In this document: positions 1 to 7,741 of the stretch, in pieces | Layout of the letters: every line of letters starts with the position of its first letter | How positions within the stretch are numbered: the first letter of the stretch is position 1 | NCBI GenBank assembly: GCA_036403155.1 | Contig: DASWRM010000013.1 | Location: forward strand, 1 to 45,479 | Source: Gaiellales bacterium | GTDB lineage: Bacteria > Actinomycetota > Thermoleophilia > Gaiellales > JAICJC01 | Reading direction: 5' to 3' | Length of the DNA: 45,479 nucleotides | The notes under the pieces: model-generated | The model's database searches: none | Seen by the model: the letters and a program-made list of their open reading frames with translations, nothing else | Told to the model about the DNA's origin: nothing | Program-made: the position numbers and the translations under genes

Positions 1-1
1 C

Positions 2-160
2 TGGCCGCAGATCTACCCCGGTACGCGCAGCGAGCAGATGCGCACCGACGAGGATGGCCGCGCCGTGCGTCGGCCGGGCGGCCGGCCGATCCCCCAGTGG
101 CCGCAGCTGGCAGCCGGACACTCCGACGACATCCATGCTGCGGGCGATGCCGACCGCTGA
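2..160 (+). CDS. C-terminal fragment of an unidentified protein (truncated by window edge)
   Basis: Frame 2 is open from the first bases of the window to a TGA at 158-160 and gives about 52 residues rich in Pro, Gln, Arg and Asp, beginning WPQIYPGTRSEQMR. I do not recognise the family. The tail end (AAGHSDDIHAAGDADR) is hydrophilic, as expected for a C-terminus. The call rests only on an open frame that runs off the window edge and on plausible residue composition, so it could be chance. The upstream sequence would settle it. Confidence 0.35.
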   Translation, partial: WPQIYPGTRSEQMRTDEDGRAVRRPGGRPIPQWPQLAAGHSDDIHAAGDADR

Positions 161-503
161 AAGGGTCAGGTCGGGAGAGCGCCGTCCTTCGCCGCCCACC
201 GACGTCGGCGAGCGCCGTTCTGGCCGGACCCTTGGCTCGCGCACTCTGGTGCACCCGGTGAATACCAGCGATACGGACGCGGCAACGCCGACGGCTTCAC
301 GTGCTTCCGGCACTTGGGGATTGCCATGAGCTTCGGAGACATTGCCAGGTGAACTGAGTCCTGGACGGTGTCATGTGTGTGAGCGCAGCCTCAGAAGGGC
401 CAAGAATGGGGCCTCTAGCTGCCAGGTACGCTGGGGCCCTACAACCTGAACGGTTCTCGGTGCGTCCTCACGGGCAGCCCGCGGTCGGGGCTGATCGCGA
501 CGG
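161..503. other. Intergenic stretch with no supported gene
   Basis: About 340 bases, somewhat less GC-biased than the neighbouring coding DNA. Short frames exist on both strands, but none has a recognisable protein, ribosome-binding site or third-position GC bias. There is no tRNA-like cloverleaf and no obvious terminator. A GGGGCC...GGGGCCC motif near 409-440 is only a local GC-rich repeat. The promoter of the next gene begins at its right edge. Confidence 0.5.
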
Positions 504-509
504 TAGTCT
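504..509 (+). promoter_or_regulatory. -10 box (TAGTCT) of a probable leaderless promoter
   Basis: TAGTCT is followed by exactly 6 nt (TGTCTC) and then the GTG start at 516. Transcription would begin at or within a base of the start codon, and there is no Shine-Dalgarno sequence. It belongs to the leaderless series seen across the window. Confidence 0.6.
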
Positions 510-515
510 TGTCTC

Positions 516-1112
516 GTGCTCTTCCTCGTCTTCGGTGCCAGCGCGGCGGGGAAGACGTCGGTCGTCTCCCGGCTGCGCGGGACGGTCATCGGCCTGGACG
601 TCCACGACTTCGACGAGGTCGGGGTGCCACCCCAACCGACGATCGAGTGGCGGTACGAGGCGAACGAGTGGTGGCTGCGCCAGGCCCGCGACGCCGATGC
701 GCAGGGGACGGATCTGCTGGTCGCGGGCCAGACGCCGCCCGGCGAGATGCTCGCGGCGCCCTCCGCTCCCGCGGTCCGGATTCGCGCCTGCCTGCTCGAT
801 TGCGACGACGCCACCCGGCTCGCGCGGCTCGAAGAGCGGGGCGAAGAATGGCTCCGGGCGGCGGGCGGCACGCTCGACGACCACGTCGCCTGGGGTCGCT
901 GGATGCGGGACCACGCCGGCGACCGATTCCACCGCCTCGATGTGATCCGCCGGGACGACAGCCAGCGCTGGGAGCACCTGGACGCCGCGTGGGCGGCTGC
1001 CTCGTGGCCGGCGACGGTGGTCGACACGACCGAGACCATCGACGATGTCGTCTCGGCTCTGGTGGGCTGGGTCGAACGCGAGCGCGCGATCCGCGATGCC
1101 GGGGCGCGATGA
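516..1112 (+). CDS. P-loop kinase-like NTPase (AAA_18/gluconate-kinase-like fold)
   Basis: 198 residues. The N-terminal strand leads straight into a Walker A motif, GASAAGKTS (residues 7-15; Lys13, Thr14). Further on come DVHDFDEVG and a LLDCDDATRLARL segment typical of the region before the lid in small nucleotide or sugar kinases. The size (about 200 aa) fits a single-domain P-loop kinase. The substrate cannot be read from the sequence. The GTG start is chosen because it sits 6 nt after a TAGTCT -10 box and directly precedes the first beta strand. Its TGA overlaps the ATG of the next gene (ATGA), so the two are probably translationally coupled. Phosphotransferase activity is inferred from the fold; no specific reaction is claimed. 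Confidence 0.7.
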   Translation: MLFLVFGASAAGKTSVVSRLRGTVIGLDVHDFDEVGVPPQPTIEWRYEANEWWLRQARDADAQGTDLLVAGQTPPGEMLAAPSAPAVRIRACLLDCDDATRLARLEERGEEWLRAAGGTLDDHVAWGRWMRDHAGDRFHRLDVIRRDDSQRWEHLDAAWAAASWPATVVDTTETIDDVVSALVGWVERERAIRDAGAR

Positions 1113-2848
1113 GCGGCGGCGTCGCGCCGCCGAAGGCGCCGTCTCCGCGGGGCGGCCTGCGAGAGCCCCGACGGTGCCCCGGGTATGTTTCGGGCGACGT
1201 GGCCGACACGCTCTCACGGCTCGTGGGCAGAAACCTCCTGCCGCTCGCGTGCACAGCGCTCGCGGCCGTCGTCACGCTGCTCGTCGGAGTGTTCATGGCG
1301 CCGGGCATCGACGCGCCGTCGCACCTGTTTCAGACGTGGCTGTACCGCCATGGCGGATTCGACGTCTGGAACAACTACTGGTACGCCGGCCGCTACGAGT
1401 TCGTCAACTACAGCATCCTGTACTACGCGCTCGCCGCGCACGTCGGGCAGCTGGGGGTGCTCGTGCCGTGCTCGGGCATCCTGGCGGGATGCTTCTCGCT
1501 GGTCTGCCGTCGCGAGTGGGGCTGGGCGGCGCGTGGCCCGAGCCTGACGTTCGCCGGTACGGCGCCCTTCATCATGATGACCGGCGGTACGTACCCGTTC
1601 CTGGCCGGGATCGCCGCGTCGCTTGCCGCACTGCTGCTGCTGCAGCGCAGGCATCACGTGCTGTTCGGACTGGCGGTGCTGCTGACGCTCGGGTTCAGCC
1701 CGCTCTCCTTCTCGCTGCTCTGCGCGGTGCTCGCGGGCGTGCTGCTCGGCCAGTCCAATCCGCTGCACTCGGTGCGCGTCCACCGCACCGCGTTCGGCGC
1801 CGTGGTCGCCGTCTTCGTGGTCGGCGTGGTCATGCAGCGGGCGTTCCCCAGCCAGGGCTGGTACCCGTACGACCTCTGGGACGCGGCGATCGTGCTCGTG
1901 TTCTCGCTGGTGGGGCTATGGGTCGCCGGCCGGCACGCCCGGACGCGCTCCATGCGGGCGCTGTTCGCCGCTTATCTGGCGCTCAACCTGATCGCCTTTC
2001 TGCTCAAGGGGCCGATCGGCTCGAACCCGAGCCGGCTGTTTGCGATCGCGGGCGCGCCGATGCTGTGGCTCACCGCCAACCTGAACCCCCGCCGCTCGCG
2101 TCTCGTCGTCTTCCCGATCATCGCCCTCGCCGTCGCGCTGCAGGTCGGTCCCAAGGTGCGCGATGCCTACTCGGCATGGCAGAACCCCGCCGCGGTGCGC
2201 TCGTACTGGAGACCGGCGGTGCGCTTCCTGCGCGTGCACCGGGCCGAGGCGGCGGGATACCGGGTGGAAGCGGTGTCGACGTGGGGTCACTGGGAGGCCT
2301 ACTACGTCGCCCGGGCCGGCATCCCGCTCGCCCGCGGGTGGTTCCGGCAGGAGGACTTCCCCCAGAACGGGTCGCTGTACAACGAGCACATGACGGCCGC
2401 AGGCTTCCAGACCTGGCTGCGGTCGGTCGGCGTGCGCTACGTGCTGCTGCCCGACGCGCCGCTCGACTACAGCTCCGTCCGGGAGGCCAGCCTCCTGCGG
2501 AGCGGGCGGTCCGGGCTGGTGATCGCCGGGAGGACGCGCCACTGGACGTTCTACGAGCTGCCCGATCCGACACCGATCGTCACGGCACCGGCCGGCCGGT
2601 CGGCCCGGCTCACGTACCTCGGTCAGGAGCGCATCGTTATCGAGGTATCGGGGCCAGGCCGGTACGTGGCCCGCATCCGCTACTCGCCGTATCGCCATGC
2701 CCTCCCCGCAAGCGCCTGCCTCTCGCGGACCCGCAACGGCATGACCCTGATCACCGCGCACATGCCCGGATTCGTGCAGATGGACATCGACACGGATCCG
2801 GCCGCCGTCGCGGCAAATGCCGCCAACGGCCAGTCCGCTCGGTGCTGA
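1109..2848 (+). CDS. Polytopic membrane protein with C-terminal extracytoplasmic domain (PTPS_related/GT-C-like)
   Basis: 579 residues starting at the ATGA overlap with the kinase-like gene. After a short hydrophilic leader come about nine hydrophobic segments, the first at LLPLACTALAAVVTLLVGVF. Between TM1 and TM2 lies an aromatic-rich loop (APSHLFQTW, WNNYWYAGRYEF, YSILYYALAA) resembling membrane proteins annotated as 6-pyruvoyl-tetrahydropterin-synthase-related, which look like GT-C glycosyltransferase scaffolds. The last ~200 residues (from about VEAVSTWGHWEAYY) are soluble and probably face outward. A lipid-linked sugar transferase role is inference; no acidic catalytic motif could be assigned with certainty. 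It could also be an O-antigen-polymerase-like protein. Confidence 0.6.
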   Translation: MSGGVAPPKAPSPRGGLREPRRCPGYVSGDVADTLSRLVGRNLLPLACTALAAVVTLLVGVFMAPGIDAPSHLFQTWLYRHGGFDVWNNYWYAGRYEFVNYSILYYALAAHVGQLGVLVPCSGILAGCFSLVCRREWGWAARGPSLTFAGTAPFIMMTGGTYPFLAGIAASLAALLLLQRRHHVLFGLAVLLTLGFSPLSFSLLCAVLAGVLLGQSNPLHSVRVHRTAFGAVVAVFVVGVVMQRAFPSQGWYPYDLWDAAIVLVFSLVGLWVAGRHARTRSMRALFAAYLALNLIAFLLKGPIGSNPSRLFAIAGAPMLWLTANLNPRRSRLVVFPIIALAVALQVGPKVRDAYSAWQNPAAVRSYWRPAVRFLRVHRAEAAGYRVEAVSTWGHWEAYYVARAGIPLARGWFRQEDFPQNGSLYNEHMTAAGFQTWLRSVGVRYVLLPDAPLDYSSVREASLLRSGRSGLVIAGRTRHWTFYELPDPTPIVTAPAGRSARLTYLGQERIVIEVSGPGRYVARIRYSPYRHALPASACLSRTRNGMTLITAHMPGFVQMDIDTDPAAVAANAANGQSARC

Positions 2849-2893
2849 CGCGCGCTCTTCGCGCTGCGGTCCCCGTCTCCTGCCGCGAGGCGA

Positions 2894-2924
2894 TATGCTC
2901 CCAAGTCCGCTGATCTGCGGAGGA
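2894..2924 (+). promoter_or_regulatory. Promoter -10 (TATGCT) and Shine-Dalgarno (GGAGGA) for the CxxC coiled-coil gene
   Basis: TATGCT at 2894-2899 would place the transcript start near 2906. GGAGGA at 2919-2924 lies 5 nt before the ATG at 2930. Unlike most promoters in this window, this one leaves a real leader with a strong ribosome-binding site. Confidence 0.5.
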
Positions 2925-2929
2925 CGGGA

Positions 2930-3886
2930 ATGACGAGCATTGCCGAGAACACTGCGAGCTGTGCGCTCTGCCGCCGCCATCTGCTGGTGGGCGAGCCCGC
3001 GCGTCTGTACCAGGACCCCGGCTCCAAGCGGTTTCTGAAGGTCTGCCCGCTCTGCTACGAGCAGGCCGACCGGCGCGGCTGGCGCGCCGACGGACGGCCG
3101 ATCGTCGCCGTGCACGCGAACCCGCCTCGGGACGCCGCCCTCCGTGAGCGCGAGGGGCTGATCGACCGGCTGCGCGGACAGCTCCAGTCGGTCGAGTTCG
3201 ACCTCGACCAGGTGCGAAGCGCGCTCGCGAAGGCCGAGCAGCAGGCCGGCGAGCTCCGCACCGTCAAGCGGGAGATGAAGGACCTCTCGAACGAGCTGCG
3301 CCGCCGCGACCGTGAGCTGCGCGGGCTGGCCGACGAGAAGCGCCGCAGCGACGAGCGCGCAGCCCAGGCGGAGGCCGCGCACCGCGCCGAGATCAGCCGT
3401 CATCACCAGGTGGCCGCGAAGCTCGACGAGCAGACGGCCACCGTCGAGCGGCTGGAATCGCGCATGGCGCAGCTGGAGCAGGAGCTGGAGCACGAGCGCC
3501 GGCGCTACGCCGACCTGGCGGAGGCCCGCCGCACCGAGGGTGACGCCAGACAGATCCGCCGCATGGCGCTCGAGGCCTTCAACCGCTCCGCGAACGTGGA
3601 GCGCGTGATCGCCATCTCACGCAGCCTCGGCGATCCGGTCGTGAACGTCGCCGTCGAGGGCTGCGAGCTTCCCCGTGTCGTCTCGATCTGCGTTGCCTGG
3701 GACATCTCCTGGTATGAGTACGAGGTGCGGCTCGACCTGTACGAGCAGACCGTCTCGGTCGACGAGGCGCGCCGCGGGGACGACCCGCGCGACCTGCCGC
3801 CCCACCGCCTGCATCCCAACGCCGTGCTGCGGTCGGATCGCGTGGTGCTGACGATGCAGGCGTTCGGCGTCGGCGCCGCGGGCTAG
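2930..3886 (+). CDS. CxxC/CxxC zinc-binding-like N-terminus, long coiled coil and unknown C-terminal domain
   Basis: 318 residues. The first 50 contain two Cys pairs (C11-x2-C14 and C39-x2-C42) in CALCRRHL...KVCPLCYE, which would form a treble-clef or zinc-ribbon-like knuckle. Residues ~70-205 are heptad-like and charge-rich (Glu, Arg, Leu, Gln), so a long coiled coil is likely. The C-terminal ~100 residues (RSANVERVIAISRSLGDPVV onward) form a compact-looking alpha/beta domain I do not recognise. No signal peptide or membrane segment is present, so it is cytoplasmic. The start is fixed by the GGAGGA site. I know no characterised homologue. The architecture suggests an oligomeric scaffold or nucleic-acid-associated protein, which is inference. 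Confidence 0.7.
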   Translation: MTSIAENTASCALCRRHLLVGEPARLYQDPGSKRFLKVCPLCYEQADRRGWRADGRPIVAVHANPPRDAALREREGLIDRLRGQLQSVEFDLDQVRSALAKAEQQAGELRTVKREMKDLSNELRRRDRELRGLADEKRRSDERAAQAEAAHRAEISRHHQVAAKLDEQTATVERLESRMAQLEQELEHERRRYADLAEARRTEGDARQIRRMALEAFNRSANVERVIAISRSLGDPVVNVAVEGCELPRVVSICVAWDISWYEYEVRLDLYEQTVSVDEARRGDDPRDLPPHRLHPNAVLRSDRVVLTMQAFGVGAAG

Positions 3887-3894
3887 CGGCGCCG
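3871..3894 (+). terminator. GC-only stem-loop spanning the stop codon (possible U-less terminator)
   Basis: CGGCGCCGC (3871-3879) pairs perfectly with GCGGCGCCG (3886-3894) around a 6-nt loop that contains the TAG stop of the coiled-coil gene. There is no T tract after it, so it resembles the I-shaped hairpins proposed as terminators in high-GC actinobacteria. Confidence 0.4.
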
Positions 3895-3965
3895 CGCCGG
3901 TTCACCTCCGCGGGTGCCAAGTGGTCACGGATCGCCGGCAATCCGGTCGCGCGGCCTCATGCGGT

Positions 3966-4092
3966 GTTTGACTCCATCGGGTGGGGTGCCGCTCAACCAT
4001 CCGGCGAGATGTCGCGGACCCCTGTCGGCCGGGTGACGCCGCCGGTCGAGGGGTTTGACTCCCGCGGGCGGGTGCGGCGCTGCGGTATTGAC
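3966..4092. repeat. Composite intergenic repeat, copy A
   Basis: Two modules. Module 1 (3966-4008) contains TTTGACTCC...GGGTG...GCTCAACCATCC. Module 2 (about 4045-4092) contains TTTGACTCC..GCGG.C.GGGT followed by TGCGGTATTGAC. The same modules occur in the same order and orientation at 27001-27152; GCTCAACCATCC and TGCGGTATTGAC are identical 12-mers in both. It lies between the stop codons of two convergent genes and has no coding potential. Function unknown: a 3'-end processing, terminator-like or REP-like role is possible. Confidence 0.65.
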
Positions 4093-4109
4093 GCCGCGCG
4101 CGATCCCCG

Positions 4110-4856
4110 CTACGGCGGCGGTCCGCGGTCGAGCGGCTTGACCGCGAGCAGGCCGAACGCGAAGCCGCCGAGGTGCGCGAAGTAGGCGACGCCGCCGCCG
4201 CCTCCGCCGACCGAGCCGACGCCGGCCGACGCGCCCGCGACCTGCAGGCCGATCCAGATGAGCAGGAACAGCACTGCCGGAATCGGGATCGGGATCCAGC
4301 CGACCAGCGTGATCACGAACGCCCGCGGGAACATCAGCAGGTAGCCGCCCAGCACGGCCGCGATCGCCCCCGACGCGCCGATCGTCGGGACGTCGCTGCC
4401 CTGCGCTGCGAGCCACTGCAGGCCGACGGCCGCCACGCCGCCCAGCAGGTAGAACAGGATGAATCGCACCCGCCCGAGCCTGTCCTCGACGTTGTTCCCG
4501 AAGATCCACAGGAAGAGCATGTTGAAGAGCACGTGCGCCCATCCACCGTGGAGGAACATCGACGTGAGCACCGTCAGGGCGACCGGCACGTGATGCACCA
4601 TGAACGGGGCGTTCGCGCCGAGGTCGACGCGGTCGTCGCCCAGCTCGCAGGTGTGCTGAACCTCGCACGGGACGAAGCCGTACTCCGAGGTGATCGCCGT
4701 CTGGCTCTCGACCGGGAACACCTTGCCGCGGGTGGTCGGGAGGTGCTGCACCGGCCCGTAGATCTCGACCAGGAACACCGCGAGGTTGATCAGGATCAGC
4801 GCCACGGTGACCACGGGTCGCCGCCGGGTGGGGACGTTGTCGTGGAGCGGGATCAC
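4110..4856 (-). CDS. Rhomboid family intramembrane serine protease
   Basis: 248 residues with six or seven hydrophobic segments. The family hallmarks are present: HGGWAHVLFN (residues 103-112, including the oxyanion-hole Asn112), GASGA with catalytic Ser162, and AHLGG with catalytic His228. A loop after TM1 (~residues 40-90) holds two Cys (C64, C70) that could form a disulfide outside. A Gly-only stretch (~217-222) precedes the last helix. It would cleave membrane proteins within the bilayer; the substrate is unknown. It starts at a GTG that overlaps the TGA of the dehydrogenase gene (GTGA) and is probably translated by coupling. Confidence 0.93.
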   Translation of the reverse strand: MIPLHDNVPTRRRPVVTVALILINLAVFLVEIYGPVQHLPTTRGKVFPVESQTAITSEYGFVPCEVQHTCELGDDRVDLGANAPFMVHHVPVALTVLTSMFLHGGWAHVLFNMLFLWIFGNNVEDRLGRVRFILFYLLGGVAAVGLQWLAAQGSDVPTIGASGAIAAVLGGYLLMFPRAFVITLVGWIPIPIPAVLFLLIWIGLQVAGASAGVGSVGGGGGGVAYFAHLGGFAFGLLAVKPLDRGPPP

Positions 4857-5890
4857 ACGGCGGCGGCGCGGCGCGCCGCAGCGATCCGCTCACGCGCCAT
4901 CTGCTCGGCCGCGCGGCCGGGAGCCACTCCGTCGCGGCGCGCCCGCTCGAAGACGCCGGCCAGCGTGCCCTCGATTCGCTCCACGCTGCGCCGCGCCCGC
5001 TCGGCGTCGTAGCCGTCGCCGGCCAGCTCGTCGCCGATGTTGATCACGCCGCCCGCGTTGATTGCGAAGTCCGGCGCATAGACAATGCCGCGGCGCTTGA
5101 GCTCGTCGCCCATCGACGCATCGGCGAGCTGGTTGTTCGCCGCGCCGGCGACCACCCTGCATCGTAGCCGCCCGATCGTCTCAGGGCGGATCACCGCACC
5201 GAGCGCACAGGGCGAATACACCTCGCAGTCCACCTGGTGGATCTCGTCCGCCGGCGCGACCGTCGCCCCGAGCTCCGCGAGCGGCGCCACGCGATCCTCG
5301 TGGATGTCGGCGACCGTCACCTCGGCGCCCGCGTCGAGCAGATGGCGCGCGACGTCGGCGCCGACATGACCTGCTCCCTGCACGGCGACGCGGATCCCGC
5401 GGTACTCGTCGCCCAGTCCTGCCTCCGCCAGCGCGGCGCGGATCCCGCGGAAGACGCCCCAGGCCGTCATCGGCGAGGGATCTCCCGACCCACTGGGCAG
5501 CCCCGTGATGAAGCGCGTCTGCTTCGCCACCTGCTCGGCGTCGGCGGTGGTCGTGCCGACGTCCTCGGCGGCCAGGTAGGCGCCGCCCAACCGGTCGATG
5601 AACCGCCCGAGCGCCTGAAACTTCTCGGGCGTCTTGTCCGTGCGCGGGTCCCCGAGCACGACGGTCTTGCCGCCGCCCAGGTCGAGCCCGGCCAGCGCGT
5701 TCTTGTACGTCATGCCCTCCGAAAGGCGCTGCACGTCGGTGAGGGCGGCCTCGTCGCTCGGGTATGTCCACATCCGGATGCCGCCCAAACCGGGGCCGAG
5801 CGTCGTGTCGTGGACGGCGATGATCGCGCGGAGGCCGGATGCGCGATCCTGGCAGACGACGATCTGCTCGTGGTCGGCGAAGAGGCGCAC
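4853..5890 (-). CDS. Glu/Leu/Phe/Val dehydrogenase, leucine-dehydrogenase type
   Basis: 345 residues, the usual length for leucine/valine/phenylalanine dehydrogenases and shorter than glutamate dehydrogenases. The glycine-rich substrate region has Lys63 (TYKNALAG) and Lys75 (LDLGGGKTVV). Asp110 sits in YLAAEDVGT. The Rossmann NAD site is VAVQGAGHVG (168-177). The enzyme would reversibly deaminate branched-chain or aromatic amino acids to 2-oxo acids with NAD+; the exact substrate cannot be assigned. The GTG start is 8 nt after a TATACT -10 box. First gene of a two-gene operon with the rhomboid protease. Confidence 0.88.
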   Translation of the reverse strand: MRLFADHEQIVVCQDRASGLRAIIAVHDTTLGPGLGGIRMWTYPSDEAALTDVQRLSEGMTYKNALAGLDLGGGKTVVLGDPRTDKTPEKFQALGRFIDRLGGAYLAAEDVGTTTADAEQVAKQTRFITGLPSGSGDPSPMTAWGVFRGIRAALAEAGLGDEYRGIRVAVQGAGHVGADVARHLLDAGAEVTVADIHEDRVAPLAELGATVAPADEIHQVDCEVYSPCALGAVIRPETIGRLRCRVVAGAANNQLADASMGDELKRRGIVYAPDFAINAGGVINIGDELAGDGYDAERARRSVERIEGTLAGVFERARRDGVAPGRAAEQMARERIAAARRAAAV

Positions 5891-5898
5891 GACCGGCG

Positions 5899-5904
5899 AG
5901 TATA
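5899..5904 (-). promoter_or_regulatory. -10 box (TATACT) of a probable leaderless promoter
   Basis: On the minus strand, TATACT is followed by 8 nt (CGCCGGTC) and then the GTG of the leucine-dehydrogenase gene at 5890. No Shine-Dalgarno sequence fits in the gap. Confidence 0.6.
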
Positions 5905-5932
5905 GCCTCGGGCGGCCGGTTCCCCGGCCGAC

Positions 5933-6853
5933 CTACGACGCTTCGGCGACCTGCGCGGCGCGGACGGCGCCGCGGCTCGCGACCGAGTCGCGCTTGGCCC
6001 GCCGGTTCTGGATCAGCAGGTTCAGCAGCATCAGGATCACGGCCGCGAAGAAGATCATCGAGCCGATCACGTTCACCTGCACCGGGACGCCGGTGCGCGC
6101 GGCACCGTAGATGAACAGCGGGAACGTGATGTCAGGTCCCGCGTTGAACTGTGTGATGACGAAGTCGTCGATCGAGAGCGCGAACGCGAGCAGCGCCGCC
6201 GCCAGCACGCCGGGCATGATCAGCGGCAGCGTGATCTTCCGGAAGGTGGTGAGCTCGTTGGCGTACAGGTCCATCGCCGCCTCCTCCATGCGGCGGTCGA
6301 ACCCGTAGATCCGCGCCTTCACGGTCACCACCACGTAGCTGATGTTGAACATGACATGGGCTATCAGGATGGTCGTGAACCCACGGTTGAAGCTGATCGT
6401 GATGAACAGCGTCAGCAGCGACGAGCCCATCACGATCTCGGGCGTCGCCATCGGCAGGAAGATGACGAAGTTGGTGATGCTGCGGCCGCGGAAGCCGTAG
6501 CGCGCGAGGGCCAGCGCGACCAGCGTGCCGAGCACCGTGGCGATCAGCGTTGAGAGGAACGCGATCTTGAGCGACAGGATCACCGCGTCCTGGATCCCGG
6601 GCGTCGCGAACGGATGCTGCCACGCCGCGGTCGAGAACTTGTGCCACGTGAAGTTGAAGCGGCCCGGAGGCGCGTTGAAGCTGAACGCGACGACGATCGA
6701 GATCGGGATCAGCAGGTAGAGGAACGCCAGCGCGGCGTACACCGTCAGCACGTGGTAGCGCACCTTTGCCCAGAACCGGCTGGGCGGCCGCACGGTGGTC
6801 CGGTCGGCGGTCGGCTCGAGCGCGGCTGCCGGGAACTCGGCCTCCGTGGTCAT
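5933..6853 (-). CDS. potC: Spermidine/putrescine ABC transporter permease, PotC-like
   Basis: 306 residues, six predicted membrane helices, starting with VYAALAFLYLLIPISIVVAF. The cytoplasmic EAA loop reads EEAAMDLYANELTTFRKITL with the conserved Gly a few residues later (MPGV), which is the contact site for the ATPase. The IDDFVITQF segment is typical of PotC/PotI-type permeases of the polyamine/opine/Fe family. Last gene of the potA-D-B-C operon; its ATG shares one base with the potB stop (TGATG). The hydrophilic N-terminal tail (~30 aa) is longer than in Escherichia coli PotC. Confidence 0.9.
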   Translation of the reverse strand: MTTEAEFPAAALEPTADRTTVRPPSRFWAKVRYHVLTVYAALAFLYLLIPISIVVAFSFNAPPGRFNFTWHKFSTAAWQHPFATPGIQDAVILSLKIAFLSTLIATVLGTLVALALARYGFRGRSITNFVIFLPMATPEIVMGSSLLTLFITISFNRGFTTILIAHVMFNISYVVVTVKARIYGFDRRMEEAAMDLYANELTTFRKITLPLIMPGVLAAALLAFALSIDDFVITQFNAGPDITFPLFIYGAARTGVPVQVNVIGSMIFFAAVILMLLNLLIQNRRAKRDSVASRGAVRAAQVAEAS

Positions 6854-7734
6854 CAGGCCAGCTCCTCGGTGCCGAGGATGCGCGCGTAGACGATGACGAA
6901 CACCATGATGCCCGCCATCAGCGCGAACGACAGGGCGGCGGCCGACGGGTAGTCGTTGAAGGTCAGGAACTTACTCTGGATGACGTTGCCGATCATGGTC
7001 GTCTGCGTCGACCCGAGCAGGTAGGCGTTGATGTAGTCGCCGATGGCCGGGATGAACGTCAGCAGCGTCCCGGCGAAGATGCCGGGCAGCGACAGCGGCA
7101 ACGTGATCCGCAGGAACGCCCTCGCCCGGTTGGCGTACAGGTCGAGCGCCGCCTCGAGCAGCCGCGTGTCGATCTTCTCCAGGCTGACGTAGAGCGGCAG
7201 CGTCATGAACGGCAGGTAGTTGTAGGTGATGCCCGCGACCACCGCGAGCGGCGTGGCCAGCAGCCGCTGGCCCGACGTGAACCCGAGCGCGTCGGTCACC
7301 GACAGGATGTGCAGCGACTTGAACGTGGTGGTGACGATCCCGTGATCCGCCAGGATCGTCTCCCAGGCGAGTGTGCGGATCAGGTAGTTGGTGAAGAACG
7401 GCGCGATCACCAGCATCAGCAGCAGGTTCTTGTAGCGACCGCCGCGGAACGCGATTGCGTAGGCGAGCGGGTAGGCGATCACGAACGCAAGCAGCGTCGC
7501 CGACGCGGCGTAGATCAGCGACCGCGTCAGCTGCTCCTTGTTCGCGCTGATCGCATCCCCGTAGTTCGCGAACCGGTAGACCTGGGCGAAGCCGTCCAGC
7601 AGGTTGCCCGTGCGGGTCGACATGTCGAGCAGGTAGTACATCGGCACGAAGAAGAACACGGCCAGCCACAGCATCCCCGGGAGCAGCAGCGGGTATGCCG
7701 GGGCAGCGCGGAACAGCCGTGCGATTCGTGCCAC
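6853..7734 (-). CDS. potB: Spermidine/putrescine ABC transporter permease, PotB-like
   Basis: 293 residues with six predicted helices. The EAA loop is LLEAALDLYANRARAFLRIT followed by LSLPG. PotB-family features include FFTNYLIRTLAWETIL in the periplasmic loop before the first core helix and IPAIGDYINAYLLG near the end. It starts at a GTG preceded by AGGA, 7 nt after the potD stop. It should pair with PotC as the heterodimeric channel energised by PotA. Confidence 0.9.
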   Translation of the reverse strand: MARIARLFRAAPAYPLLLPGMLWLAVFFFVPMYYLLDMSTRTGNLLDGFAQVYRFANYGDAISANKEQLTRSLIYAASATLLAFVIAYPLAYAIAFRGGRYKNLLLMLVIAPFFTNYLIRTLAWETILADHGIVTTTFKSLHILSVTDALGFTSGQRLLATPLAVVAGITYNYLPFMTLPLYVSLEKIDTRLLEAALDLYANRARAFLRITLPLSLPGIFAGTLLTFIPAIGDYINAYLLGSTQTTMIGNVIQSKFLTFNDYPSAAALSFALMAGIMVFVIVYARILGTEELA

Positions 7735-7741
7735 CGGTGTC

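Noticed and set aside
54-329. 91-residue open frame on the plus strand
   Set aside because: Low-complexity Arg/Ser/Thr composition, no ribosome-binding site, no recognisable family.
161-350. Frame ending with GFTCFRHLGIAMSFGDIAR before a TGA near 350
   Set aside because: Looks protein-like over ~30 residues, but there is no start, promoter or family match; kept as unexplained intergenic DNA.
1916-3493. 525-residue minus-strand frame
   Set aside because: Antisense to two well-supported plus-strand genes; long antisense frames are expected at this GC content.
3966-4092. Reading the TTTGACT motifs in the repeats as -35 promoter boxes
   Set aside because: No -10 at proper spacing toward any gene start; both flanking genes end here.
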